DNA of 64,000 nt, taken from contig NZ_CP102096.1 in the NCBI RefSeq assembly GCF_024582835.1, forward strand, positions 496,001 to 560,000, written 5' to 3'. The notes beneath the pieces were generated by a model. It saw only the letters and a list, made by a program, of their open reading frames with translations, searched no databases and was not told where the DNA came from. Shown one piece after another: positions 54,374 to 62,230 of the stretch (positions within the stretch are counted from its first letter, which is position 1; each line of letters begins with the position of its first letter). This DNA comes from Vibrio japonicus. GTDB lineage: Bacteria > Pseudomonadota > Gammaproteobacteria > Enterobacterales > Vibrionaceae. Position numbers and translations under genes: made by a program.

Positions 54374-55843
54374 TTAAGCTGATAGCATAAGCGAATCTGC
54401 TTTAGCTTCCAGGTTAGTGTTACCCATTAGGTACTCATCGATCGAGCGCGCGCACTCACGACCTTCATTGATACAACGCACAACCAAAGATTGACCGGTG
54501 CGCATATCACCTGCGGCAAATACACCTGCTTGGTTAGTTTGGAAGTCTTGAGTTGCCACGTTGCCGCGCTCATCCAAGGCAATATCCAATTGAGCAAGTA
54601 CGCCAGTTGGCTCTGGGTGTAGGAAGCCCATCGCTAGGAAAGCCATGTCACATGGGATAACGCGCTCGCTGCCTTCTACTTCTTTGAAGTTAGGACGCTC
54701 ACCCGGTTTTGCTTCTTCCCATACGATATCCGCAATACGCAGACCCGTTACTTCGCCTTTATCGTTACCGATAAACTCTTTAGTCAGGATATTCCAATGA
54801 CGATCAACACCTTCTTCATGAGACGTCGAAGTGCGAAGGATCATCGGGTATTGTGGCCAAGGCATATTGGCAGGGCGTTGCTCTGGTGGGATCGGCATGA
54901 TCTCAACTTGCGTAACACTCGCCGCGCCGTGACGATTTGATGTACCCACACAGTCAGAACCGGTATCACCACCACCGATAACCACAACATGTTTACCCGC
55001 AGCGTGAATCTCTTCACCTTTCAGGTCCATGTTGTTGGCGCGGCGGTTGTTTTGTGCCAGGAACTGCATCGCAAAGTAAACGCCGTTCAGTTCACGACCT
55101 GGGACTGGTAGATCGCGAGGTACGGTTGAACCACCAGTCAGTAGCACGACATCGAACTCTTGACGCAGTTGTTGCGCATTCACGTCAACACCGATGTGCT
55201 GGTTGACTTTAAACTCAACACCCGCTTCTGCCATTAGGTTAATCTTGCGGTCGATTACTTCCATGCTCAATTTGAAGTCTGGAATACCAAAACGCAGCAG
55301 ACCACCGACTTTTTCATCACGCTCAAATACTGTCACGTGGTGACCCGCGCTGTTTAGCTGCTCTGCCGCCGCTAGGCCAGCAGGGCCACTGCCGATAATC
55401 GCGACGGTTTTTCCCGTACGAGAACGTGGCGTTTTCGGCTTCGCATAACCTTCACGGTAAGCGGTTTCAACGATGGTTTTCTCGATATTACAGATCGTGA
55501 TTGGGTCTTGGTTGATACCCAAAACACACGCGCTTTCACACGGAGCAGGGCACACGCGACCCGTAAACTCTGGGAAGTTGTTGGTGGTACTTAGAATGTT
55601 CCAAGCTTCTTCCCAGCTGTCGCGGTAAACCGCATCGTTGAATTCTGGAATGATGTTGCCGATTGGACAGCCGTTATGACAAAACGGCACGCCACAATCC
55701 ATACAACGTGAGGCCTGTGTATTGATCTTGTTACCAAACTCTTCGTTAAGAACGAACTCTTTGTTGTTCTTGATACGTTCAGCCGGGTCGATCTTTTGTG
55801 GTAACTCACGACCGTGCTCTAAAAATCCAGTAGGCTTACCCAT
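54374..55843 (-). CDS. gltD: Glutamate synthase small subunit, second copy
   Basis: Second NADPH-type small subunit, 489 residues, clearly diverged from the copy at 48045. It has the cluster motifs CMDCGVPFCHNGCPIGNIIP (near 47-66) and CPAPCESACVLG (near 98-109), FAD site [17 protein letters not shown] and NADPH site VVVIGGGDTGSDC. Its ATG overlaps the gltB stop by one base. It resembles the GltD that pairs with the GltB-type found in many Gram-negative and Gram-positive bacteria, rather than the enteric form; that grouping is an impression. Confidence 0.93.
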   Translation of the reverse strand: MGKPTGFLEHGRELPQKIDPAERIKNNKEFVLNEEFGNKINTQASRCMDCGVPFCHNGCPIGNIIPEFNDAVYRDSWEEAWNILSTTNNFPEFTGRVCPAPCESACVLGINQDPITICNIEKTIVETAYREGYAKPKTPRSRTGKTVAIIGSGPAGLAAAEQLNSAGHHVTVFERDEKVGGLLRFGIPDFKLSMEVIDRKINLMAEAGVEFKVNQHIGVDVNAQQLRQEFDVVLLTGGSTVPRDLPVPGRELNGVYFAMQFLAQNNRRANNMDLKGEEIHAAGKHVVVIGGGDTGSDCVGTSNRHGAASVTQVEIMPIPPEQRPANMPWPQYPMILRTSTSHEEGVDRHWNILTKEFIGNDKGEVTGLRIADIVWEEAKPGERPNFKEVEGSERVIPCDMAFLAMGFLHPEPTGVLAQLDIALDERGNVATQDFQTNQAGVFAAGDMRTGQSLVVRCINEGRECARSIDEYLMGNTNLEAKADSLMLSA

Positions 55844-58800
55844 TACACTGCCTCCGCTTCTTGTTGTTGCGCTGCTTCTGCCTTGCGTTTTTGAAGGACA
55901 GCTTTGTAATCACGTGGCATGACTTTCACCAAGCTTTGCAAGCTCTCTTCAAAGTTATCAAGGAACGATTGAGCAACTTCACTTCCTGTGAATTCGACAT
56001 GCTTAGTTAGCATATCAAGTAGTAGATCTTTGTCTTCCTGTTCGATTGGGTCTAGGTCGACCAGTTCGTCATTCAGTTTGGATTCAAAGTCACCCGACTT
56101 ATCCCAAACGTATGCGACACCGCCACTCATACCTGCAGCAAAGTTGCGGCCGGTTGAACCTAGGATCACCGCCACACCGCCAGTCATGTATTCACAACCG
56201 TGGTCGCCGATACCTTCAACCACGACTTTCGCACCTGAGTTACGAACACAGAAACGTTCACCCGCCATACCACGAATGTAAGACTCACCTGAGGTCGCGC
56301 CGTAGAAACACACGTTACCAACCACGATGTTGTCTTCTGCGATGATGCTTGAGTTCGAGTCTGGGTACAGTACCAAAGTACCGCCTGACAGACCTTTACC
56401 CCAGTAGTCGTTCGCGTCGCCTTCTACTTCAAACTTCACGCCTTTCGCTAGGAAAGCACCGAAAGACTGACCAGCAGAACCGGTGAACTTGACGTTCATA
56501 GGCTGTGGTAGACCTTGGTCTTTGTACACTTTCGAAATTTCGTTCGATAGCATAGTGCCCGCTGAACGGTCAGTGTTGATGATTGGGAACGCTGCATTCA
56601 CCGCTTCACCTTTCTCAAGAGCAGGGATCGCTGCTTGAATCAACTGACGGTCTAGCACTTGTTCTAGGTTGTGGTTTTGTTGAGTCTGGTTGTACACACC
56701 GTCTAGCTCGCGAGCTTGCTCAACGTGTAGAACAGGTGTCAGGTCGAGGTTCTTGTACTTCCAGTGGCCGATGTTTTGGCGAACTTTCAGTTTCTGACCT
56801 TGGCCAACCATTTCGTCGATAGTGCGGAAACCTAGCTCAGCCATGATTTCACGCAGGCCTTCCGCCATGTATTGGAAGAAAGTCACGACATCTTCTACGC
56901 GGCCGTCAAAACGCTCACGTAGTGTCTTGTTCTGTGTTGCGATACCAACAGGACAGGTGTTCTTATGACACTTACGCATCATGATACAACCTTCAACCAC
57001 TAAGGCTGCGGTTGCGACGCCCCATTCTTCAGCACCGAGTAGCGTTGCAACGGCTAAGTCGCGCGGCGTCTTCATCTGACCATCTGCTTGAACCACGATA
57101 CGGTTACGTAGACCGTTCTTCAGGAGCGTTTGGTGAGTTTCTGCCAGACCCAGCTCCCACGGAAGACCAGTGTGGCGGATTGAAGACATTGGCGATGCAC
57201 CAGTACCACCGTCAAAACCGGCGATAAGCACCACATCTGCTTTTGCTTTCGCAACACCCGATGCGATAGTACCGACACCCGCTTCCGATACCAGTTTCAC
57301 GTTAACGCGGCCTGCGCGGTTAGCGTTCTTCAAATCGTAGATCAGCTGCGCCAAATCTTCGATTGAGTAGATATCGTGGTGCGGCGGTGGAGAAATAAGT
57401 CCGACGCCCGGAGTCGAGTGACGCGTTGCGCCGATCCAGTCATCGACTTTATCACCCGGTAGCTGACCGCCTTCGCCCGGCTTCGCGCCTTGAGCCATCT
57501 TGATCTGTAGCTCGTCTGCGTTGGTTAGGTAGTATGAGGTTACGCCGAAACGACCTGAGGCCACCTGTTTAATCGCTGAGCGTTCCCAATCGCCGTTCTC
57601 TTTACGTTCGAAACGAGTTGGGTCTTCGCCACCTTCACCTGAGTTTGATTTTGCGCCTAAGCGGTTCATCGCGACGGCTAGGGTAGAGTGTGCTTCGTGG
57701 GAAATAGAACCAAATGACATTGCACCCGTTGCAAAACGTTTAACGATGCTCTCGACTGGCTCAACTTCAGATAGCGGAACGCTGCCTGCTGGATTTTTCA
57801 CAAATTCAAGCTGGCTGCGTAGTGTGACCGCTTTGTCACCTTGCTTATCTACTGCTTCAGCGTATTGCTTAAACTGAGAGTAATCTTTGTTACGCGTTGA
57901 CTGTTGTAGCAGAGAAATCGTTTCTGGGTTGAACAGGTGACGTTCACCACGTTGTTTCCATTGGTAAACACCGCCCACATCCAGAATCTGAACTGGGATT
58001 TCACGTGTCGGATAACCCACACGGTGACGGATAAGCACTTCTTTGGCGATATCGTCTAGCGTCAGACCTTGGATACGCGAAACCGTACCGGTGAAGTATT
58101 TCTCAACGACTGATTTGCTGATCCCCAATGCTTCAAAGATTTGTGCACCGTGGTAAGACTGAAGTGTCGAGATACCCATCTTAGAGAAGATCTTCAACAG
58201 GCCACCGTTGACGGCTTTACGGTAGTTGTTGAACAGATCGCGCGGATCCGCATCTGAATCTAGTTTCTTCTTACGCTGTAGATCGATGATGGTTTCGATA
58301 ACCATGTACGGGTTAACCGCGTTCGCGCCATAGCCTACAAGCGTTGCAAAGTGGTGTGTTTCACGCGCGTCACCGGTTTCAACCACGATGCCACATTTCG
58401 CACGTAAGCCTTTGCGGATCAAGTGGTGGTGAACTGCGCCAACCGCTAGCATTGCTGGAATCGCAGCGTGGTTTGAGTTAACCGCACGGTCGGTGAGGAC
58501 GATGATTGAGTAACCGTCAACCACTGCGTCTTCTGCGTATTGGCAAATGCGTTTTAGAGCGCGCTCTAGTTTGCCTTCGTCTTCGCTGGCTTGGAATACG
58601 ATATCAAGCGTTTTCGCTTGTAGGTGTTCGTTATCAATCGCACGCAGTTTCTCTAGTTCAGAGTTCGAGATAACTGGTGATTCCAGTTCGACCTTACGAC
58701 AGTGAATAGGTGACTCTGCTAGCAGGTTCTGATCCTTACCAATGTAAGTGTTCAGTGACATAACCATGCGCTCACGAATCGGGTCGATTGGTGGGTTGGT

Positions 58801-60384
58801 TACCTGAGCAAACAGCTGTTTAAAGTAGTTGGAAAGATGCTGAGATTGGTGTGAAAGCACAGCCAGTGGCCAGTCTGCACCCATTGCCGTTAGCGGCTCT
58901 TTGCCGTCGTTGGCCATCGGGACGATGATCTCGTTCACTTCTTCAGACGTGATACCAAACGCTTGTTGGCGGTGAAGAACACGCTCAGGGTTTGGCTGGC
59001 TGTGTACGCTGTCTGCGGCAGGCAGTTTGTTCAGACTGAGTAGGTTTTCTTCCACCCATTTTTCGTATGGTTGCGCCGTCGCGATGCTGTCTTTCACTTC
59101 TTCATCAGAGATGATACGACCTTGTTCTAGGTCAGCGACGAAGATACGACCTGGTTGTAGACGACCACGGAACTCGACGTTCTCAGGTGCGATTTCTACA
59201 ACGCCAGACTCTGATGCCATTACCAAGAAGTCATCTTTGGTCACTGTGTAGCGTGAAGGGCGTAAACCGTTACGGTCAAGCGTTGCGCCAACTTGAACAC
59301 CATCGGTGAAACAAACCGAAGCCGGGCCATCCCATGGTTCCATGATGTTCGCGTGGTATTGGTAGAACGCGCGACGCTTTGGATCCATGTTTTTGTTTTC
59401 TTGCCACGCTTCAGGGATCAACATCATTAGCGCGTGCGGCAGTGTACGGCCTGAAAGAACCAACAGTTCTAACGCCATATCGAAGTTCGATGAATCTGAG
59501 CTGCCTTCTTGACAAATTGGCAGCAGCATATCGATCTCTGCTTGAGTAAACAGATCCGATTGAATGATCGCTTCGCGCGCTTTCATCCAGTTCAAGTTAC
59601 CGCGAACCGTGTTGATTTCACCGTTGTGGGCAATGTAACGGAAAGGCTGTGCCAAGCGCCATTTAGGGAATGTATTGGTAGAGAAACGAGAGTGTACCAG
59701 AGCGAGCGCTGTCACCATCGTTGGATTCTGTAAGTCTAGGAAGTATTGCGGTACTTGCTCTGTCGTTAGCTGACCTTTGTAAACCAGCGTCTTGTATGAC
59801 ATTGAGTTGATGTAAAAATCATCACCAATGTTTGAGACGCTTTCTAAACAAACGCGCACCGTGTAGTTACGTAGTACGTAAAGCTTACGTTCCAACTCTT
59901 CAGGTGTTGTGCTTGGACCACCAGAGACAAATACGTGTTCGAATTGCGGTTCTGTGCTTAATGGGTCAGCACCGATCATTGAGTTGTCTGTTGGCAGTTC
60001 ACGGTAACCCAGAACTTCTAGGTCAAGACGTTTTGCGTTGCGTTCTAGAATGTCACGGCATTGCGCGCGTTTGTGTTCGTCTTTCGGGAACAACACCACG
60101 CCGACACCGTATTTTTCGAAAGAAGGCAGTTTAATACCCAGTTTAACCGCTTCTTCCAAAAGAAATTCGTGAGGTTTTTGTAGCAAGATACCTGCGCCGT
60201 CACCACTACATGGGTCACAGCCTTGACCGCCGCGGTGTTCCATACGCGCTAGCATGTCGAGTGCTTGGGTTACTACTTCGTGAGATTTACGGTTTTTAAG
60301 GTGAGCAACAAAACCGATACCACAAGCGTCGTGCTCCAGCTCAGGAGTGTAAAGACCTTGGGCTTTTTGCTCTCTATCTACCAT
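55843..60384 (-). CDS. gltB: Glutamate synthase large subunit, second copy (divergent type)
   Basis: Second GOGAT large subunit, 1513 residues. The Ntn nucleophile is Cys22 in HDACGIGFVAH. It has the central glycine-rich motif [16 protein letters not shown], the flavin loop GGTGASPMSSIRHTG, the cluster cysteines CHKNTCPVGIATQ, and the beta-helix C-terminus. Sequence differs from the first GltB throughout, so it is not a recent duplicate. The start at 60384 follows AAGGATG; the longer frame from 60411 has no better site. It forms an operon with the second gltD. The upstream region carries a cluster of dyad half-sites. Confidence 0.94.
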   Translation of the reverse strand: MVDREQKAQGLYTPELEHDACGIGFVAHLKNRKSHEVVTQALDMLARMEHRGGQGCDPCSGDGAGILLQKPHEFLLEEAVKLGIKLPSFEKYGVGVVLFPKDEHKRAQCRDILERNAKRLDLEVLGYRELPTDNSMIGADPLSTEPQFEHVFVSGGPSTTPEELERKLYVLRNYTVRVCLESVSNIGDDFYINSMSYKTLVYKGQLTTEQVPQYFLDLQNPTMVTALALVHSRFSTNTFPKWRLAQPFRYIAHNGEINTVRGNLNWMKAREAIIQSDLFTQAEIDMLLPICQEGSSDSSNFDMALELLVLSGRTLPHALMMLIPEAWQENKNMDPKRRAFYQYHANIMEPWDGPASVCFTDGVQVGATLDRNGLRPSRYTVTKDDFLVMASESGVVEIAPENVEFRGRLQPGRIFVADLEQGRIISDEEVKDSIATAQPYEKWVEENLLSLNKLPAADSVHSQPNPERVLHRQQAFGITSEEVNEIIVPMANDGKEPLTAMGADWPLAVLSHQSQHLSNYFKQLFAQVTNPPIDPIRERMVMSLNTYIGKDQNLLAESPIHCRKVELESPVISNSELEKLRAIDNEHLQAKTLDIVFQASEDEGKLERALKRICQYAEDAVVDGYSIIVLTDRAVNSNHAAIPAMLAVGAVHHHLIRKGLRAKCGIVVETGDARETHHFATLVGYGANAVNPYMVIETIIDLQRKKKLDSDADPRDLFNNYRKAVNGGLLKIFSKMGISTLQSYHGAQIFEALGISKSVVEKYFTGTVSRIQGLTLDDIAKEVLIRHRVGYPTREIPVQILDVGGVYQWKQRGERHLFNPETISLLQQSTRNKDYSQFKQYAEAVDKQGDKAVTLRSQLEFVKNPAGSVPLSEVEPVESIVKRFATGAMSFGSISHEAHSTLAVAMNRLGAKSNSGEGGEDPTRFERKENGDWERSAIKQVASGRFGVTSYYLTNADELQIKMAQGAKPGEGGQLPGDKVDDWIGATRHSTPGVGLISPPPHHDIYSIEDLAQLIYDLKNANRAGRVNVKLVSEAGVGTIASGVAKAKADVVLIAGFDGGTGASPMSSIRHTGLPWELGLAETHQTLLKNGLRNRIVVQADGQMKTPRDLAVATLLGAEEWGVATAALVVEGCIMMRKCHKNTCPVGIATQNKTLRERFDGRVEDVVTFFQYMAEGLREIMAELGFRTIDEMVGQGQKLKVRQNIGHWKYKNLDLTPVLHVEQARELDGVYNQTQQNHNLEQVLDRQLIQAAIPALEKGEAVNAAFPIINTDRSAGTMLSNEISKVYKDQGLPQPMNVKFTGSAGQSFGAFLAKGVKFEVEGDANDYWGKGLSGGTLVLYPDSNSSIIAEDNIVVGNVCFYGATSGESYIRGMAGERFCVRNSGAKVVVEGIGDHGCEYMTGGVAVILGSTGRNFAAGMSGGVAYVWDKSGDFESKLNDELVDLDPIEQEDKDLLLDMLTKHVEFTGSEVAQSFLDNFEESLQSLVKVMPRDYKAVLQKRKAEAAQQQEAEAV

Positions 60385-60539
60385 AGATACATCCTTCCAG
60401 TTTAAAGGCACGAAAATGCGTGTCGAAACTCGCTTTTACGACCTGTCCTTTATTTTTATGATTCCAAGTCATCCTAGGTTGGCGACTTTGATTCCATTCC
60501 GCCTCTCGCAGGAAAAATATTGCGAGATAAACAATCCTT

Positions 60540-60603
60540 GGTGATATCCGTGTTTTTTGTATCACTAACTAGTGATTTATATAGGTGGGATCGGAATATC
60601 ACC
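60540..60603. promoter_or_regulatory. Operator-like dyad cluster upstream of second gltB
   Basis: A near-perfect palindrome ATCACTA/TAGTGAT with a 2-base centre (60561-60576) is flanked by GGTGATATCC (60540) and GGATATT-type half-site CGGAATATCACC (60592), which form an outer imperfect dyad. Four GTGAT/ATCAC half-sites occur in 64 bases. It lies 156 to 219 bases upstream of the second gltB start. The regulator is unknown. Confidence 0.5.
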
Positions 60604-60681
60604 GAAGTTTTAGTTATCGATTATGTAATTTAAAACACAAAAAACACTAAAACCTGAAAATATCCTACAATTTTGTCAGCT

Positions 60682-60695
60682 TTGAATGCAATCAA
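60682..60695. promoter_or_regulatory. FNR-like site
   Basis: TTGAA, four bases, ATCAA matches 9 of 10 positions of the FNR consensus. It lies 298 bases from the second gltB start and 227 bases before yhcC. A chance match is possible in AT-rich DNA. Confidence 0.3.
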
Positions 60696-60922
60696 AATTC
60701 GTACTGATATTTACATTTTTTTGGTTATAAACTAATTAATATGTTTAACTTTTGATTAACATTCGTGTTTGGTACGGTGTTTTATGCATGTTTATTGACT
60801 TTGCATAACTTTTCATCTGTTTGAAATCGATACCTTTCTTCCTCCTATATTTTCAGTGCTGTAATTAAATTACATGCATAGCAATGAGATTCATTCTCGA
60901 TGTTTTGAGGTTTGAGAGACGT

Positions 60923-61870
60923 ATGCAGTTACATGAGTTGGTGAATACAATTGGTCAGGATCTACAGCGTCGCTATGGAGAAAAGGTGCATAAGCTGACA
61001 CTCCACGGTGGTTTTAGCTGTCCAAACCGTGATGGGACGATTGGGCGAGGTGGATGTACTTTCTGTAATGTCGCGTCATTTGCCGATGAAGAAGCTCGGG
61101 TTCAAAGCATCCATGAACAACTAAAAGAACGTGCTGGAGAAGTGAATCGAGCAAAGCGTTATCTCGCTTATTTTCAAGCATACACCAACACTTATGCTGA
61201 GGTTCAGGTGCTGAAAAGTATGTATGAAGAAGCACTAAAATCGGCAGATATTGTTGGATTATGTGTAGGAACGCGCCCTGATTGTGTTCCCGACGCTGTA
61301 TTGGATTTACTTGCTGACTATGTGAACAAGGGATATGAGATCTGGCTGGAGCTGGGATTACAAACATCGAACAACCAGACGTTAAAACGTATAAATCGCG
61401 GTCATGACTTTGAATGTTATGCTGACATGACCAAGAAGGCGCGCTCTTTGGGTATTAAAGTCTGTACTCACTTGATAGTCGGATTACCTAAAGAAAGCCG
61501 CCTAGACAATATTGAAACTTTGCAGAAAGTGCTCGATGTTGGCACAGATGGAATCAAGCTCCATGGTCTGCATATTGTCGAGGGGAGCACATTGGCTAAA
61601 GCCTGGAAAGCGGGCAGGCTTGAAGTGCAGGAGCTAGAAGAGTATGTATCTATCGCGAGTGAGATGATACGAATGACCCCACCGGAGATTATCTTCCACC
61701 GAGTATCATCTGCTGCGCGAAGACCCACATTACTGGCTCCTTTGTGGTGTGAAAACCGCTGGTTAGCGATGACGGAAATTGGACGTTCTTTAAGCAAGGA
61801 TGGCGCACAAGGCTCGTCGATCAATCAGCCATTTGTCTACGAAAAACCCATTCTCAATACCCTGAATTAA
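60923..61870 (+). CDS. yhcC: Radical SAM protein YhcC (TIGR01212)
   Basis: Predicted radical SAM enzyme of unknown substrate. The 315 residues (E. coli YhcC has 309) carry the cluster cysteines in GFSCPNRDGTIGRGGCTFC near residue 31-49, with the family spacing C-x11-C-x2-C. The GGxFxxY-like glycine motif and a core with IWLELGLQTSNNQTLKRINRGH and HLIVGLPKES follow. The start at 60923 follows GAGAG and matches the relatives; the frame opens 39 bases earlier. In E. coli yhcC sits between arcB and gltB, exactly as here between the glt genes and arcB. Confidence 0.9.
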   Translation: MQLHELVNTIGQDLQRRYGEKVHKLTLHGGFSCPNRDGTIGRGGCTFCNVASFADEEARVQSIHEQLKERAGEVNRAKRYLAYFQAYTNTYAEVQVLKSMYEEALKSADIVGLCVGTRPDCVPDAVLDLLADYVNKGYEIWLELGLQTSNNQTLKRINRGHDFECYADMTKKARSLGIKVCTHLIVGLPKESRLDNIETLQKVLDVGTDGIKLHGLHIVEGSTLAKAWKAGRLEVQELEEYVSIASEMIRMTPPEIIFHRVSSAARRPTLLAPLWCENRWLAMTEIGRSLSKDGAQGSSINQPFVYEKPILNTLN

Positions 61871-62230
61871 TGGTGTTTTTAGTTCGTTCTTCCGTAGACG
61901 TAAAGGTTGAATTTGACCTAAAAAGCTTGTGCTGGCTTACATGGAATATGTGTGTATCACACATCCAATAATTACCATTCTGAAGAGAAGGGATTCTTTT
62001 AGCAGTATAGGGTTAAAACAGGTAACATTAGTCTGTTTCTGTGTAAGTGATGATATGCGTTCATTCTTTATTATCATTTCAAATTGACTGCTTGCCCCAT
62101 CAATGACATCGCCTTATTTGAGTACCTAAATGTTCCTCGTTTCCAGTACGTTGTTTAGGGTTGGCAAGGCATATCCATCTCGTTACTTATTCAGAACGCT
62201 ATATTATTTTGTTACCGCATGGAGCGCTTG
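61871..62230. other. Intergenic region yhcC-arcB
   Basis: A 360-base region upstream of arcB. It holds a perfect palindrome at 61948-61964 and presumably the arcB promoter, which I cannot place with confidence. No terminator with a T run was recognised for yhcC. Confidence 0.6.
61948..61964. promoter_or_regulatory. Palindrome downstream of yhcC
   Basis: Perfect 7-bp arms ATGTGTG and CACACAT around TAT. It lies 78 bases after the yhcC stop and 267 bases before arcB. It has no T run, so it looks more like an operator than a terminator. Its half-sites do not have CRP spacing. Confidence 0.4.

Larger units (their letters stand above)
60385..60922. other. Divergent intergenic region gltB2/yhcC
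   Basis: A 538-base AT-rich region with the promoters of two divergent genes. It contains the dyad cluster at 60540-60603, an FNR-like site at 60682-60695 and an inverted repeat TTATGCA/TGCATAA at about 60782-60808. An ATG at 60884 opens the yhcC frame early but is not used in the call. No other gene is supported. Confidence 0.6.

Noticed and set aside
52000..60400. Several plus-strand ORFs of 60-150 residues across the two gltB genes.
   Set aside because: They lie wholly inside confidently assigned large genes, are rich in Ser/Arg or Pro as expected for shadows, and have no conserved features.
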